A stretch of 39,069 bases of DNA. Origin: Beijerinckiaceae bacterium. GTDB taxonomy: Bacteria > Pseudomonadota > Alphaproteobacteria > Rhizobiales > Beijerinckiaceae. The stretch is taken from the NCBI GenBank assembly GCA_025459195.1, contig JALORF010000005.1, positions 1 to 39,069 on the forward strand, written 5' to 3'. The notes under the pieces are model-generated. The model had not been told where the DNA came from and did not search any database. It saw only the letters and a program-made list of their open reading frames with translations. Positions 24,599-33,485 of the stretch are shown piece by piece (within the stretch, counting starts at the first letter, position 1; every line of letters starts with the position of its first letter). A program made the translations under genes and the position numbers.

Positions 24599-25162
24599 AT
24601 GAGCTGTTGTGGAGCCTTTGTCATGCCTATGGACCTCTCGCCTGCCAGACCCGCCGGTGCAGCGCCAGCGCCGCCAACCGCTGGCTCCTTCGTGCTGACC
24701 GGCAAGCATGTGCTGCTGAGCTTCGTGACGTTCTTTCTCGTGGTCGCGGCGGTGAATGCCTACATGATGTTCGCGGCCATCTCGACCATGCCGGGCCTTG
24801 ATGCGGGCCGGAACGGCTATGATGTCAGCCAGCGCTACAATGGCGAGATCCAGGCTGCCGAGGCCCAGGCCGCGCGCGGCTGGCGCAGCGATGCCGAATT
24901 GTCCGTCACGGCGGCAGGCATGCAGGCCATCGTGGTCTTCACCGATCGGGCCGGTGCCGCCATCGGTGGCCTCGATGTGGAAATGCGCCTGATGCACCCA
25001 TCGAGCCGGCAACTGGATCGGGCTCTGATCCTGAAGCCGATGGCACCCGGAACCTACGCCGCGCCGGTCGGCACCCTCGGGCCTGGTGCCTGGGATGTGG
25101 TCATCACCGCGAGCCGGGACGGGACCCGCCTTTACCAGAGCCGCAACCGCAAGCAGATCTGA
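24599..25162 (+). CDS. ccoH: cbb3 oxidase assembly protein FixH/CcoH
   Basis: A 187-residue protein with one N-terminal membrane helix (about 28-60, GKHVLLSFVTFFLVVAAVNAY) and a periplasmic domain beginning GYDVSQRYNGEIQAAEAQAARGW, the signature of FixH. It supports maturation of the oxidase together with FixG, FixI and FixS. ATG 24599 follows GGAGAGG; a GTG at 24548 overlapping the ccoG stop would add 17 residues, and ATG 24623 would remove eight. The segment before the helix is Pro/Ala-rich and carries a Cys pair (MSCCGAF), which is unusual and might not be translated if the shortest start is used. Confidence 0.9.
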   Translation: MSCCGAFVMPMDLSPARPAGAAPAPPTAGSFVLTGKHVLLSFVTFFLVVAAVNAYMMFAAISTMPGLDAGRNGYDVSQRYNGEIQAAEAQAARGWRSDAELSVTAAGMQAIVVFTDRAGAAIGGLDVEMRLMHPSSRQLDRALILKPMAPGTYAAPVGTLGPGAWDVVITASRDGTRLYQSRNRKQI

Positions 25163-25177
25163 GCGAGTTCATCCCCC

Positions 25178-27376
25178 ATGAGCAGCCTCGCCACCGATTT
25201 CACCAGTTTCGTGCGCCACAAGGATGGCCTCGCGGCCATCGATCTGGCTGTTGACGGCATCCAGTGCGCCGGCTGCATGACCACGATCGAAAAGGGCCTC
25301 AAGAGCGAGCCCGGCCTTGTTTCCGCCCGCGTCAACCTCGCCAACAAGCGCGTCACCATTGCCTGGCAGGACGGGCGAGAGAACCCGCAAGGGGTGATCA
25401 GCCGCCTCGACGAGATGGGCTTCAAGGCCTATCCCTTCGCGACCGAAAAAGTCGAGAGCGCCGAAGCGCGCGAAGAACGCCGCCTGCTGCGCTGTGTCGG
25501 TGTGGCCGCTTTTGCGGCCATGAACGTGATGCTGTTCTCCGTCTCGGTCTGGTCGGGCCATGAGACCCAGATGCCGGCCGAAATGCGCGATCTGTTCCAC
25601 TGGATTTCAGCGCTGATCGCCTTGCCCACGGCAGCCTATGCCGGCCGGCCCTTCTATGAGAGCGCCATGCGGGCGCTGCGCGCCGGCGCGGTGAACATGG
25701 ATGTGCCGATCACGCTGGGCGTCGTTCTGGCCCTCGCCATGTCGGTGTTCGAGACCATGAACTCCGGCGAGCACGCCTATTTTGATGGCGTGGTGATGCT
25801 GCTCTTCTTCCTGCTGATCGGCCGCTATCTCGACCAAGCCATGCGCCGCCGCACGCGTGACACCGCCGGCCATCTCGCGGCCCTGCGCTCGGAGACGGCT
25901 GTCAAGTTCATCGGCGAGCATGAGCTGTCCGAAGTGCCGATCTCGGCCGTGGCGGCCGGCGATCTGGTGCTGGTGCGGCCCGGCCAGCGGGTCTCGGTCG
26001 ATGGTGTCGTCGAGGCAGGCCGCTCGGAGATCGACCAAAGCCTCGTCACCGGCGAAACCCGCCATCAGCCGGTCGATGTCGGCTCATCGGTCTATGCCGG
26101 CACGCTGAACATCACGGGGGCTCTGCGCATCCGGGTTGCCCGCGCCAGCGAAGGCACACTGCTCGACGAGGTCGAGACGCTGTTGGCCCGCGCCACCGAA
26201 AGCCGCTCGGCCTATGTCCAGCTCGCAGACCGTGCGGCCCGGCTCTATGCGCCTGTCGTGCATGTCATCGCCGCCGCCACCTTCCTTGGCTGGATGCTGT
26301 TCGGCCTTGCCTGGCAGCAGGCGCTCGTCATCGCGATCACTGTGCTGATCATCACCTGCCCCTGCGCGCTGGGCCTCGCCATCCCGGCCGTGCAGGTCGT
26401 AGCCGCCGGCGCGCTGTTCCGTCGCGGCGTGCTGCTCGGCAGTGGGGATGCGCTCGAGCGGCTCGCGGCTGTCGACAGCGTGGTCTTCGACAAGACCGGC
26501 ACCCTGACCTTGCCGGCTGCCAGCATCGCCAATGCGGCCAGCATTGACCCGCGCGACCTGCAGCTTGCCGGCCGCCTCGCCCTGTCGAGCACCCATCCGC
26601 TTGCAACGGTTCTGGCCAAGGCAGCGAAGGCAGCCGATCCCCTCGACGGGGTGAAGGAGCGGCCCGGCCTCGGGCTGGATGCCGTGCATGACGGCGAACA
26701 GCTCAGGCTTGGCAGCGCAGGCCATTGCGGCGGGGACGCCGGTGCCGATGCCAGCATCAAGGCCATGACCGATACCCTTTCGGAGCAACATCCCGACGCG
26801 TCGTTCATCACCTTCCGGCGCGGCGATCACATCGTGGTCTTCGCAATATCGCAGGCGCTCAGGCCCGATGCGGCCGAAGCCATGGCGGCCCTTGGCGGGC
26901 TTGGCCTTGACCTGTCGATCCTGTCGGGTGACCGCCCTGCCCCCGTCGCCAAGGCTGCTGCGGCGCTCGGTATCCGGCTGGCAACGGCGGACCTCAAACC
27001 TGCTGGCAAGATCGCCGCCATCGAGGCCCTGCGCTCCGAAGGCCGACGGGTTCTGATGGTCGGCGACGGCATCAACGATGCCCCCGCGCTGGCCGCCGCC
27101 AATGTCTCGATGTCGCCGGCGAGTGCCGCTCACCTGACGCAGAACGCGGCTGATGCGGTTTTCCTCGGTGACAGGCTCGGCCCGGTCGTCGAGGCCATCC
27201 GCATCGCACGCCGGGCACGGCGGATCATGGTCGAGAATCTCTGGCTCGCCGTGATCTACAATGCCATCGCCGTGCCCATCGCCATTGCCGGCCATGCCAC
27301 CCCTCTGGTCGCGGCGCTGGCCATGTCCGGCTCGTCGATCATCGTCACCCTCAACGCGCTGCGCGCACGGGCCTGA
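25178..27376 (+). CDS. ccoI: Copper-transporting P1B-type ATPase CcoI/FixI
   Basis: A 732-residue heavy-metal P-type ATPase. The N-terminal metal-binding domain has C30-A-G-C33. Membrane helices surround the actuator domain (SLVTGET), and the metal-site motif is C394-P-C396. The phosphorylation site is D438-KTGT, and the hinge VGDGINDAPAL lies near residue 630. CcoI-type pumps export Cu(I) slowly to the periplasm, where it is inserted into the cbb3 oxidase. The operon position after ccoH and before ccoS is standard. Length and all key residues are intact. Confidence 0.94.
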   Translation: MSSLATDFTSFVRHKDGLAAIDLAVDGIQCAGCMTTIEKGLKSEPGLVSARVNLANKRVTIAWQDGRENPQGVISRLDEMGFKAYPFATEKVESAEAREERRLLRCVGVAAFAAMNVMLFSVSVWSGHETQMPAEMRDLFHWISALIALPTAAYAGRPFYESAMRALRAGAVNMDVPITLGVVLALAMSVFETMNSGEHAYFDGVVMLLFFLLIGRYLDQAMRRRTRDTAGHLAALRSETAVKFIGEHELSEVPISAVAAGDLVLVRPGQRVSVDGVVEAGRSEIDQSLVTGETRHQPVDVGSSVYAGTLNITGALRIRVARASEGTLLDEVETLLARATESRSAYVQLADRAARLYAPVVHVIAAATFLGWMLFGLAWQQALVIAITVLIITCPCALGLAIPAVQVVAAGALFRRGVLLGSGDALERLAAVDSVVFDKTGTLTLPAASIANAASIDPRDLQLAGRLALSSTHPLATVLAKAAKAADPLDGVKERPGLGLDAVHDGEQLRLGSAGHCGGDAGADASIKAMTDTLSEQHPDASFITFRRGDHIVVFAISQALRPDAAEAMAALGGLGLDLSILSGDRPAPVAKAAAALGIRLATADLKPAGKIAAIEALRSEGRRVLMVGDGINDAPALAAANVSMSPASAAHLTQNAADAVFLGDRLGPVVEAIRIARRARRIMVENLWLAVIYNAIAVPIAIAGHATPLVAALAMSGSSIIVTLNALRARA

Positions 27377-27415
27377 CAGGACCATGCGTGTGGTGAAGGC
27401 AACGGGAGATACGCC

Positions 27416-27556
27416 ATGGATGTGCTGATCGTGCTGATGCCGCTGGCGCTGGGCATGGGGTTGCTCGGCCTGCTGGCCTTCCTCTGGTCGCTGCGCAACC
27501 GCCAGTTCGAGGATCTTGACGGTGCTGCCTGGCGTGGCATTGCCGACGACGATTGA
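27416..27556 (+). CDS. ccoS: cbb3 oxidase maturation protein CcoS/FixS
   Basis: A 46-residue protein with one membrane helix (about 2-24) followed by FLWSLRNRQFEDLDGAAWRG, the conserved part of CcoS. GGGAG at 27404-27408 lies seven bases before the ATG. CcoS is needed for placing cofactors in the oxidase. It ends the ccoNOQP-GHIS operon. Only four bases separate its stop from that of the convergent permease gene, so the two transcripts overlap or end at shared signals. Confidence 0.93.
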   Translation: MDVLIVLMPLALGMGLLGLLAFLWSLRNRQFEDLDGAAWRGIADDD

Positions 27557-27560
27557 TCGC

Positions 27561-28430
27561 TCAGGGCGCGGCGACGTCAGATTCTGGTCCGGTTGCCCTG
27601 CCTAGTCGCGCGGACAGCAAGCGCCATGATAGCGCCCCGCAGAACACCAGCGCCTGCACCACCACAATGGACGGGCCCGTGGCGGCATCCAGATGAAAGC
27701 TCAGGATCGTGCCCGCCACGCACGAGAACACCGCTGCCAGCACGGCAGCCATCAGCATCGCATCGAAGCGCCGGGTCAGCAGCGAACCGATGCAGCCCGG
27801 CGCGATCAGCATCGCAATCACCAGGATGATGCCGACCGCTTTCAGCGCAGCCACGATGGTCAGCGCCAGCAGGATCAGCAAGCCGTAGTGCAGCCACTGC
27901 ACAGGCAGGCCGATGGCGCGGGCATGGGCAGGATCGAAGCAATACAGCATCAGGTCGCGCCGCTTTGCCAGCACCAGCACCGTCACCGGCACGGCAATCA
28001 GCGCGGTCTCGATCACGTCGCTCCAGCGTACGCCCAGCATGTTGCCGAACAGGATGTGCATCAGATGCTGCCCACCGCCGCCATCCCGCGCGAACATCAC
28101 CAGCCCGAGCGCAAACATGCCGGAGAACACGATGGCCATCACCGCATCTTCCTTGACGCGGCTGTTGTCACGCAGATAGCCGGTCGCAAGGGCACAGGCG
28201 AGACCGGCCGCGAAGGCACCGATCACCGCCGGCAGCGCCACGGCCTGCGCCAGCACGATGCCAGGCAGCACAGCATGCGACACCGCATCGCCCATCAACG
28301 ACCAGCCCTTGAGCACGAGATAGCACGACAGCAGCGCACACACCGTGCCAACCAGGATGGCCACCACGAGCCCTCGCTGCATGAAGCCGTGGACGAACGG
28401 ATCGAGGAGGAAGGCGCTGACCGTCATCAT
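27561..28430 (-). CDS. sitD: Manganese/iron ABC transporter permease, SitD-like
   Basis: A 289-residue membrane protein of the ABC-3 family with eight or more hydrophobic segments. It has CALLSCYLVLKGWSLMGDAVSHAVLPG (split, about 31-57), the family landmark, and GNMLGV. With the upstream gene it forms a heterodimeric channel. It overlaps that gene by four bases (ATGA) and ends the operon sitA-sitB-sitC-sitD on the minus strand. The choice of Mn/Fe over Zn comes from the binding protein and the regulator, not from this subunit. Confidence 0.85.
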   Translation of the reverse strand: MMTVSAFLLDPFVHGFMQRGLVVAILVGTVCALLSCYLVLKGWSLMGDAVSHAVLPGIVLAQAVALPAVIGAFAAGLACALATGYLRDNSRVKEDAVMAIVFSGMFALGLVMFARDGGGGQHLMHILFGNMLGVRWSDVIETALIAVPVTVLVLAKRRDLMLYCFDPAHARAIGLPVQWLHYGLLILLALTIVAALKAVGIILVIAMLIAPGCIGSLLTRRFDAMLMAAVLAAVFSCVAGTILSFHLDAATGPSIVVVQALVFCGALSWRLLSARLGRATGPESDVAAP

Positions 28431-29293
28431 GGGGTGACCGCGCCCTCAGGGGCCTGCCGAGCCGCCCGTCTCGCGGCCAGGCGGCCATGCTTCGGTGCGA
28501 ACACGAAGGCCACCAGGAACAGCGCCGTCTGCAGCAGCACGATCAGCCCGCCGGTCGCGCCATCCACGAAATAGCTGGCATAGGCCCCCGCAGCGCTGCA
28601 CCCCGCGCCGATGGCAACAGCAATCCAGACCATCCGGCCAAACCGGTCGGTGAGCAGGTAGGCCGTCGCGCCTGGCGTCACCACCATGGCAATGACGAGG
28701 ATCGCGCCCACGGTCTGCAGCGCCGCGACCGTGCAGGCCGAAAGCAGCACGAAGAACAGCACACGCAGATGCAGCGGCTCGAGGCCGACGCTGCGGGCAT
28801 GGCTCTCATCGAAGAAAGCCAGCATCATGTCCTTCCAGCGCAGGCCGAGAATGGCCAGCGACACACCGGCAATGATCGCGACCTGAACCACATCCTCGTC
28901 GGAGATCGCCAGCACATTGCCGAAGATCACCGCCTGCAGATTGACTGCCGTCGGGTTGATCGAGACCAGCAGCAGGCCGGCGGCAAAGAAACTGGTGAAC
29001 ACCAGCCCGATCACCGCATCCTCGCGCAGCAAGGTCAGCCGCTTGACCACCACGATTCCAAGTGCTGCGATCAGCCCGGAGGTGAACGCCCCGATGGCAT
29101 AAGGCAAGCCCGCAAGATAGGCGACCGCGACGCCCGGCACCACCGAATGCGAGAGCGCATCGCCCATCAGCGCCCAGCCCTTGAGGATGAGATAACACGA
29201 CAGGAAGGCGCAGACCCCGCCAACCAGCGCACTGACCCATATCGCCCGCACCATGTAGCCATAGCCGAACGGCTCGAGCAGAACCCCGATCAT
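28427..29293 (-). CDS. sitC: Manganese/iron ABC transporter permease, SitC-like
   Basis: A 288-residue ABC-3 family permease, a paralogue of the next gene. Landmarks are [27 protein letters not shown] (split, about 28-54), [12 protein letters not shown] and [20 protein letters not shown]. It overlaps the ATPase gene upstream and the second permease gene downstream by four bases each. The C-terminal tail is cationic and Ala-rich ([17 protein letters not shown]). Confidence 0.85.
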   Translation of the reverse strand: MIGVLLEPFGYGYMVRAIWVSALVGGVCAFLSCYLILKGWALMGDALSHSVVPGVAVAYLAGLPYAIGAFTSGLIAALGIVVVKRLTLLREDAVIGLVFTSFFAAGLLLVSINPTAVNLQAVIFGNVLAISDEDVVQVAIIAGVSLAILGLRWKDMMLAFFDESHARSVGLEPLHLRVLFFVLLSACTVAALQTVGAILVIAMVVTPGATAYLLTDRFGRMVWIAVAIGAGCSAAGAYASYFVDGATGGLIVLLQTALFLVAFVFAPKHGRLAARRAARQAPEGAVTP

Positions 29294-30216
29294 GGCCTGT
29301 CCGCTGGCTTGTCGGGGCGCGCAGCCCCGTCCGCCGGCGTGCCCTCGGGCGAGACGATCCGCTGCGACTGACGTTCGCCATAGAGCACCAGCGGCCGCTC
29401 ATCGTCGGTCAGCACCGTGATCGAACGCTGGTCCTCGTCATCGTGCAGGTCAGACCCGCCCAGCCGGACATGGCGCAGCACGCCGCCGAAGGCCGCCGCC
29501 AGATGCGCCTGGGTGAACACGTCGGCTGTCGGGCCGTAGGCCAGCACCGTGCGGTTGATCAACACGACCTGATCGCAGAACTCGGGCACCGAGCCAAGGT
29601 TGTGTGTGGAAACCAGCATCAGGCAGCCCTGATCGCGCAAGGCGCGCATCAGATCGATGATGGCGGCCTCGGTCTTGACATCGACGCCGGTGAACGGCTC
29701 GTCAAGCAGGATGACGGATGCGCCCTGCGCCAGAGCACGCGCCAGGAAGACGCGCTTGCGCTGCCCGCCGCTGAGTTCGCCGATCTGCCGCTTGCGGAAG
29801 GCGGCCATGCCGACACGTTCCAGCGCCTCGTCGACCGCCTTCTTGTCATGTTTCGAGGGCAGCCGCAGAAAGCCCATGTGGCCAAAGCGGCCCATCATCA
29901 CCACATCCTCGACCAGCACCGGAAAGGTCCAGTCGACATCCTCGCTTTGCGGCACATAGGCCACGAGACCGGATTTCAGCGCCTGCCGCACGGCAAGGCC
30001 GCTGATGCGGACATGACCGCTGGATGGCTCCAGAAACCCCATCAACGTCTTGAACAGCGTGGACTTGCCTGACCCGTTGACACCCACAAGCGCGCAGATC
30101 GAGGCCGGGCCCAGAACAAAACTGGCGTCACGGATCGCCGTCACGCCACTGCTGTAGCTGACGGAGATGCCCGAAACCTCGATCCCCGCCACGGGCTGCC
30201 CGGCGCTGTGTGCCAT
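29290..30216 (-). CDS. sitB: Manganese/iron ABC transporter ATP-binding protein, SitB-like
   Basis: A 308-residue ATPase. Walker A is GVNGSGKST (about 44-52), the Q-loop segment [24 protein letters not shown] (split) is typical of the SitB/MntB/YfeB group, the signature is [15 protein letters not shown], and Walker B is [12 protein letters not shown]. About 50 extra residues at the C terminus contain an acidic patch (SDLHDDEDQ). It overlaps the binding-protein gene by one base (30216) and the permease gene by four. Confidence 0.88.
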   Translation of the reverse strand: MAHSAGQPVAGIEVSGISVSYSSGVTAIRDASFVLGPASICALVGVNGSGKSTLFKTLMGFLEPSSGHVRISGLAVRQALKSGLVAYVPQSEDVDWTFPVLVEDVVMMGRFGHMGFLRLPSKHDKKAVDEALERVGMAAFRKRQIGELSGGQRKRVFLARALAQGASVILLDEPFTGVDVKTEAAIIDLMRALRDQGCLMLVSTHNLGSVPEFCDQVVLINRTVLAYGPTADVFTQAHLAAAFGGVLRHVRLGGSDLHDDEDQRSITVLTDDERPLVLYGERQSQRIVSPEGTPADGAARPDKPADRP

Positions 30217-31265
30217 CAGGTCCCGAACCCTTTCGCAATCGTCTCGACCGTGGTCTCAAGCAGCTTGAGATAGGTTGGGACCGGCCCGCCGGCAGCGCTG
30301 AGCGAATCGACATAAAGCACGCCGCCGTAGCGCGCCCCGGTTTCGCGGGCGATCTGCCGGGCCGGCCGGTCGGAAATCGTGCTCTCGCTGAAGATCACCG
30401 GCACCTTGTTGGCACGCACGAGGTCGATCAGGCGGCGCACCTGCTGCGGGGTGCCCTGCTCGTCGGCGTTGATCGGCCACAGATACGCCTCGCGCCAGCC
30501 AAGATCGGCGGCCAGATAGCTGAACGCCCCTTCACTGCTGACCAGCCAGCGCTGCGGCTCGGGCACCTTTGAGAGCCGCGCCTTCAGCGGTGCCTCCAGC
30601 GCCCGGATGCGGGCTGCATAGGCGCTTGCATTGGCGGCGTAGACCGCGGCATTGGCCGGATCGGCCGCAGCCAGCGCCTTGCGGATGTTCTCGACATAGA
30701 CCAGCGCGTTGGCGGTGGACATCCAGGCATGCGGGTTCGGCTTGCCCTGATAGGGCCCGTCCTTGATGGCCAGCGGCACGATGCCATCGGTCACGACCGC
30801 GCTTTGCACCTTGCCGACATTGTCGAAGAAACGCTCGAACCAGCGCTCCAGATTCATGCCGTTCCACAGCACCAGATCGGCGGATTGCGCCTTCACCACA
30901 TCCTGCGGCGTGGGCTGATAGTCGTGGATCTCCGCTCCGGGCTTGGTGATCGATTCAACGATCGCGGCCGAGCCGGCGACGTTCTGCGCGATGTCCTGGA
31001 TGACGGTGAACGTCGTGACGACACGCAGCGGCCTGCCCGCCGCACGACGGGCCGGATCGCTCTGTGCCAGCGCGCGGCCGGCAGGGACCAGCGAGACGGG
31101 CACCAGAGCGCCGAAGGCGAGCAACGCGCACAAACCCCGGCGGCTGAGGCGAAGCGGTGCGGGTTCGGCATGGCCAGCCCTGCCCTGCGCCTGGGCGGCA
31201 TGACTGCCCACACTGTCGGATGACCTGTCAGACGAATCCTTCATCGTTGGCTCCATGGTTCGCAT
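30216..31265 (-). CDS. sitA: Manganese/iron ABC transporter substrate-binding protein, SitA-like
   Basis: A 349-residue periplasmic cluster A-I binding protein. A long N-terminal region (about 40 residues) precedes a signal with twin arginines ([17 protein letters not shown]) and the cleavage region ALA-QS near 68. Expected metal ligands are the His in EIHDYQPTP, the His in NPHAWMS, the Glu in SSEGAF, and the Asp in VDSLS. The His-His-Glu-Asp set is that of Mn/Fe binders (PsaA, SitA), whereas ZnuA uses three His. GGAAGAG before the ATG at 31265 supports the start. It diverges from the Fur-family gene, with a candidate operator between them. Confidence 0.88.
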   Translation of the reverse strand: MRTMEPTMKDSSDRSSDSVGSHAAQAQGRAGHAEPAPLRLSRRGLCALLAFGALVPVSLVPAGRALAQSDPARRAAGRPLRVVTTFTVIQDIAQNVAGSAAIVESITKPGAEIHDYQPTPQDVVKAQSADLVLWNGMNLERWFERFFDNVGKVQSAVVTDGIVPLAIKDGPYQGKPNPHAWMSTANALVYVENIRKALAAADPANAAVYAANASAYAARIRALEAPLKARLSKVPEPQRWLVSSEGAFSYLAADLGWREAYLWPINADEQGTPQQVRRLIDLVRANKVPVIFSESTISDRPARQIARETGARYGGVLYVDSLSAAGGPVPTYLKLLETTVETIAKGFGT

Positions 31266-31314
31266 TGTGCTCTTCCGAACCGTTATTGCAACTGGGTTGC
31301 ATCTGTCAATGCTC

Positions 31315-31331
31315 TTGCGAATGATTTGCGA
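31315..31331. promoter_or_regulatory. Candidate Mur/Fur operator between sitA and the regulator gene
   Basis: TTGCGAAT-G-ATTTGCGA is an imperfect palindrome with two mismatched pairs in eight. It lies in an AT-rich stretch that stands out from its GC-rich surroundings, 50 bases upstream of sitA and 37 bases upstream of the regulator. TTGC motifs recur close by (31297-31300, 31336-31339 and 31345-31348). The match to a defined Mur box could not be tested. Confidence 0.4.
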
Positions 31332-31367
31332 TAAGGTTTGCTATTTGCACATGCGACGCAACAAGCT

Positions 31368-31859
31368 ATGAAACCGGGCATGGACACAGCCAAGGGCAAA
31401 ACCGCCGGCATGCCGCAGGCGCTGCCGCGCACCGCAGCGCAGAACCGGGCCGTGCTGTTCGAGGCGGAACTGAAGCAGGCCGGACTGCGCATGACGCAGC
31501 AGCGCCGCTTGATCTTGCGCATCCTGTCGGAAGCCAATGATCACCCGGATGCCAAGACGATCTTTGGCCGGGCCTTTGCGCATGATCCGACCCTGGCGGT
31601 CTCGACCGTGTATCGCACCATGAAACTGCTCGGCGAGCGCGGTGCCATCGAGCGCCACGCCTTCGATGATGGTGTCTCGCGCTATGAGCATGCCGACCAG
31701 AAGCACCATGACCATCTGATCGACATCGAGACCGGTCAGGTGATCGAGTTCACCTCCGACGAGATCGAACGGCTGCAGGCCAAGATCGCCGCCGAACTGG
31801 GCTATGACATCGTCCGGCACCGGCTCGAATTGTATGGCCGCCGGCGCAAGGCGGATTGA
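31368..31859 (+). CDS. Fur family metalloregulator, Mur-like
   Basis: About 163 residues. The winged helix has AGLRMTQQRRLILRILSEANDHPDAKTIF and VSTVYRTMKLL (recognition helix), followed by the metal-site segment HADQKHHDHLIDIETGQVIEF. The usual CxxC of Fur and Zur is absent after HHDHLI; this is normal for rhizobial Fur/Mur proteins that respond to manganese. It diverges from a SitABCD-type operon, which Mur represses in related bacteria. The start is uncertain: ATG 31368, ATG 31380 and a TTG at 31338 are all in frame, and none has a strong ribosome site. Calling it Mur is inference from family and context. Confidence 0.8.
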   Translation: MKPGMDTAKGKTAGMPQALPRTAAQNRAVLFEAELKQAGLRMTQQRRLILRILSEANDHPDAKTIFGRAFAHDPTLAVSTVYRTMKLLGERGAIERHAFDDGVSRYEHADQKHHDHLIDIETGQVIEFTSDEIERLQAKIAAELGYDIVRHRLELYGRRRKAD

Positions 31860-31972
31860 GCATCGCATCCCCTGCCAGCACCGTGGAAAGCATCGCCTGG
31901 CCTCGTGTCGGCCCTATGCCGCCGCCGCAAGACGCACTATGTAGCTAGCTAAGCAGACAGCAGAGACCAAGG

Positions 31973-31990
31973 GTGTCATGCACCTGTCAT
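31973..31990 (+). promoter_or_regulatory. Near-consensus Pho box
   Basis: GTGTCAT (31973-31979), four bases, CTGTCAT (31984-31990). The PhoB consensus is two CTGTCAT repeats with an 11-base period, so 13 of 14 key bases match and the spacing is exact. It lies 43 bases before the chosen start of the binding-protein gene, a normal distance. It also overlaps the ATG at 31989, which is therefore not the start. Confidence 0.6.
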
Positions 31991-32033
31991 GGTTCATCTG
32001 TCCAAGCCTGCAGGGTTTCAGGGAGAACAACCG

Positions 32034-33374
32034 ATGCTTCATCGCCGCATGCTCTTGGCCGCCGCTGCCGTGGCCGTGTCCACCACCCTTGCCAGCCCGG
32101 TGCTGGCACAGGCCCCGACCGGAAAGGTCACGATCGTGACATCCTTTTCCAAGGATGTGACTGACCCTTACAAGAAGGCCTTCGAGGCAGCCTTTCCGGG
32201 CGTAACGCTGGAAGTGCAGAACCGAAACACCAATGCCGGCGTGCGCTTCGTGCAGGAAACCCGTGCCAACAATCAGGTCGATCTGTTCTGGGCCTCCGCT
32301 CCGGATGCATTCGAGGTGCTCAAGACCGCCGGCCTGCTCCAGACCTACAAGCCGAACACACCGGGCATCCCTGCCAAGATCGGCCCCTACAACATTTCCG
32401 ATCCTGACGGCATGTATTTCGGTTTTGCCGCATCTGGCTACGGCATCATGTGGAACGAGCGCTACCTGCGCGCCAACCGCCTGCCCGAGCCGAAGGAATG
32501 GTCCGATCTGGCCAAGCCCGAATACTACGATCATGTCATGATCACCACGCCGTCGCGCTCCGGCACCACCCATCTGACCGTCGAGACGATCCTGCAGGGT
32601 GAAGGCTGGGACAAGGGCTGGGCCACGATGAAGGCCTTCTCCGGCAACATGCGCTCGGTCACGGATCGCTCGTTCGGCGTGCCGGATGCGGTCAATTCCG
32701 GGCAGGTCGGCCTCGGCATCGTCATCGACTTCTTCGGCTTCTCTGCCAAGGCTGCCGGCTTTCCGGTGAAGTTCGTCTATCCGACTGTCTCCACGGTGGT
32801 TCCGGCCAATGTCGGCATCGTCGCCAATGCGCCCAATCAGGCCGGCGCCCGCGCCTTCGTGGATTTCATCCTGTCCGACAAGGGCCAGGAGTTGCTGCTG
32901 CTTCCGGCAATCAGCCGTCTGCCGGTCAATCCTGCCATCTACGCCAAGGCGCCTGAGGGCTATCCCAACCCGTTCAAGGGCTCGGTCGGGCTGCCCGGCT
33001 TCCAGTTCGATGTCGGGCTGTCCGGCAATCGCTATGCCGTGGTTGACACCCTGTTCGACCAGTTGATCACCTTCAACCTCGAACCCTTGAAGGCCGTGAC
33101 CAAGGCCATCCACGATGTCGAGGCCAGGCTCGCCCGCCGCGACAACGCCCAGGCGCGCGCCCTGATCGCGGAAGCACGCGCCCTGATCGCGAAGATGCCA
33201 GTGACGACCGCCGAAGCCGTATCCGACGAGATCACGGCCTCGTTCAAGGGCTCGACCGCCCAGCAGAAGGCCCCGCGCCAGGCCGAACTCGAACAGAAAT
33301 GGTCGACCTTCGCCAAGGAAAACTACGCCGCCGCTGCCGCCAAGGTCGCCGACGCTGCCAGGCTCGCGCCCTGA
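32034..33374 (+). CDS. ABC transporter substrate-binding protein (family 1 / iron- or phosphonate-type), substrate unknown
   Basis: A 446-residue periplasmic protein. The signal peptide ends near residue 27 (ASPVLAQA). The fold begins with VTIVTSFSKDVTDPYKKAFEAAFPG and continues with VDLFWASAPDAFEVL and ASGYGIMWNERYL, typical of the FbpA/PhnS/PgtC-like group. Beyond the normal end near residue 350 there is a helical extension of about 95 residues, with a duplicated ARALIAE/ARALIAK heptamer (33157-33198). AGGGAG before ATG 32034 supports this start. The Pho box upstream suggests a phosphorus compound such as an aminoalkylphosphonate or a phosphate ester; iron(III) is the alternative for this family. 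Confidence 0.85.
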   Translation: MLHRRMLLAAAAVAVSTTLASPVLAQAPTGKVTIVTSFSKDVTDPYKKAFEAAFPGVTLEVQNRNTNAGVRFVQETRANNQVDLFWASAPDAFEVLKTAGLLQTYKPNTPGIPAKIGPYNISDPDGMYFGFAASGYGIMWNERYLRANRLPEPKEWSDLAKPEYYDHVMITTPSRSGTTHLTVETILQGEGWDKGWATMKAFSGNMRSVTDRSFGVPDAVNSGQVGLGIVIDFFGFSAKAAGFPVKFVYPTVSTVVPANVGIVANAPNQAGARAFVDFILSDKGQELLLLPAISRLPVNPAIYAKAPEGYPNPFKGSVGLPGFQFDVGLSGNRYAVVDTLFDQLITFNLEPLKAVTKAIHDVEARLARRDNAQARALIAEARALIAKMPVTTAEAVSDEITASFKGSTAQQKAPRQAELEQKWSTFAKENYAAAAAKVADAARLAP

Positions 33375-33403
33375 TCCGGGCCTCCTCCGCGTCACCGCAA
33401 CCC

Positions 33404-33428
33404 GTCATCCCGGCCTTGAGCCGGGATC
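33404..33428 (+). repeat. REP-like palindromic element, copy C
   Basis: It is identical over 25 bases to copy A at 12264-12288. It sits 29 bases after the binding-protein stop and 57 bases before the permease start, the same kind of position as the palindromes at 4146-4224. Confidence 0.85.
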
Positions 33429-33485
33429 AGGGGCTGTGGGCACATCTGCGTTGACACAGACTGGACGAGCAGCGGAAGCCAATCG

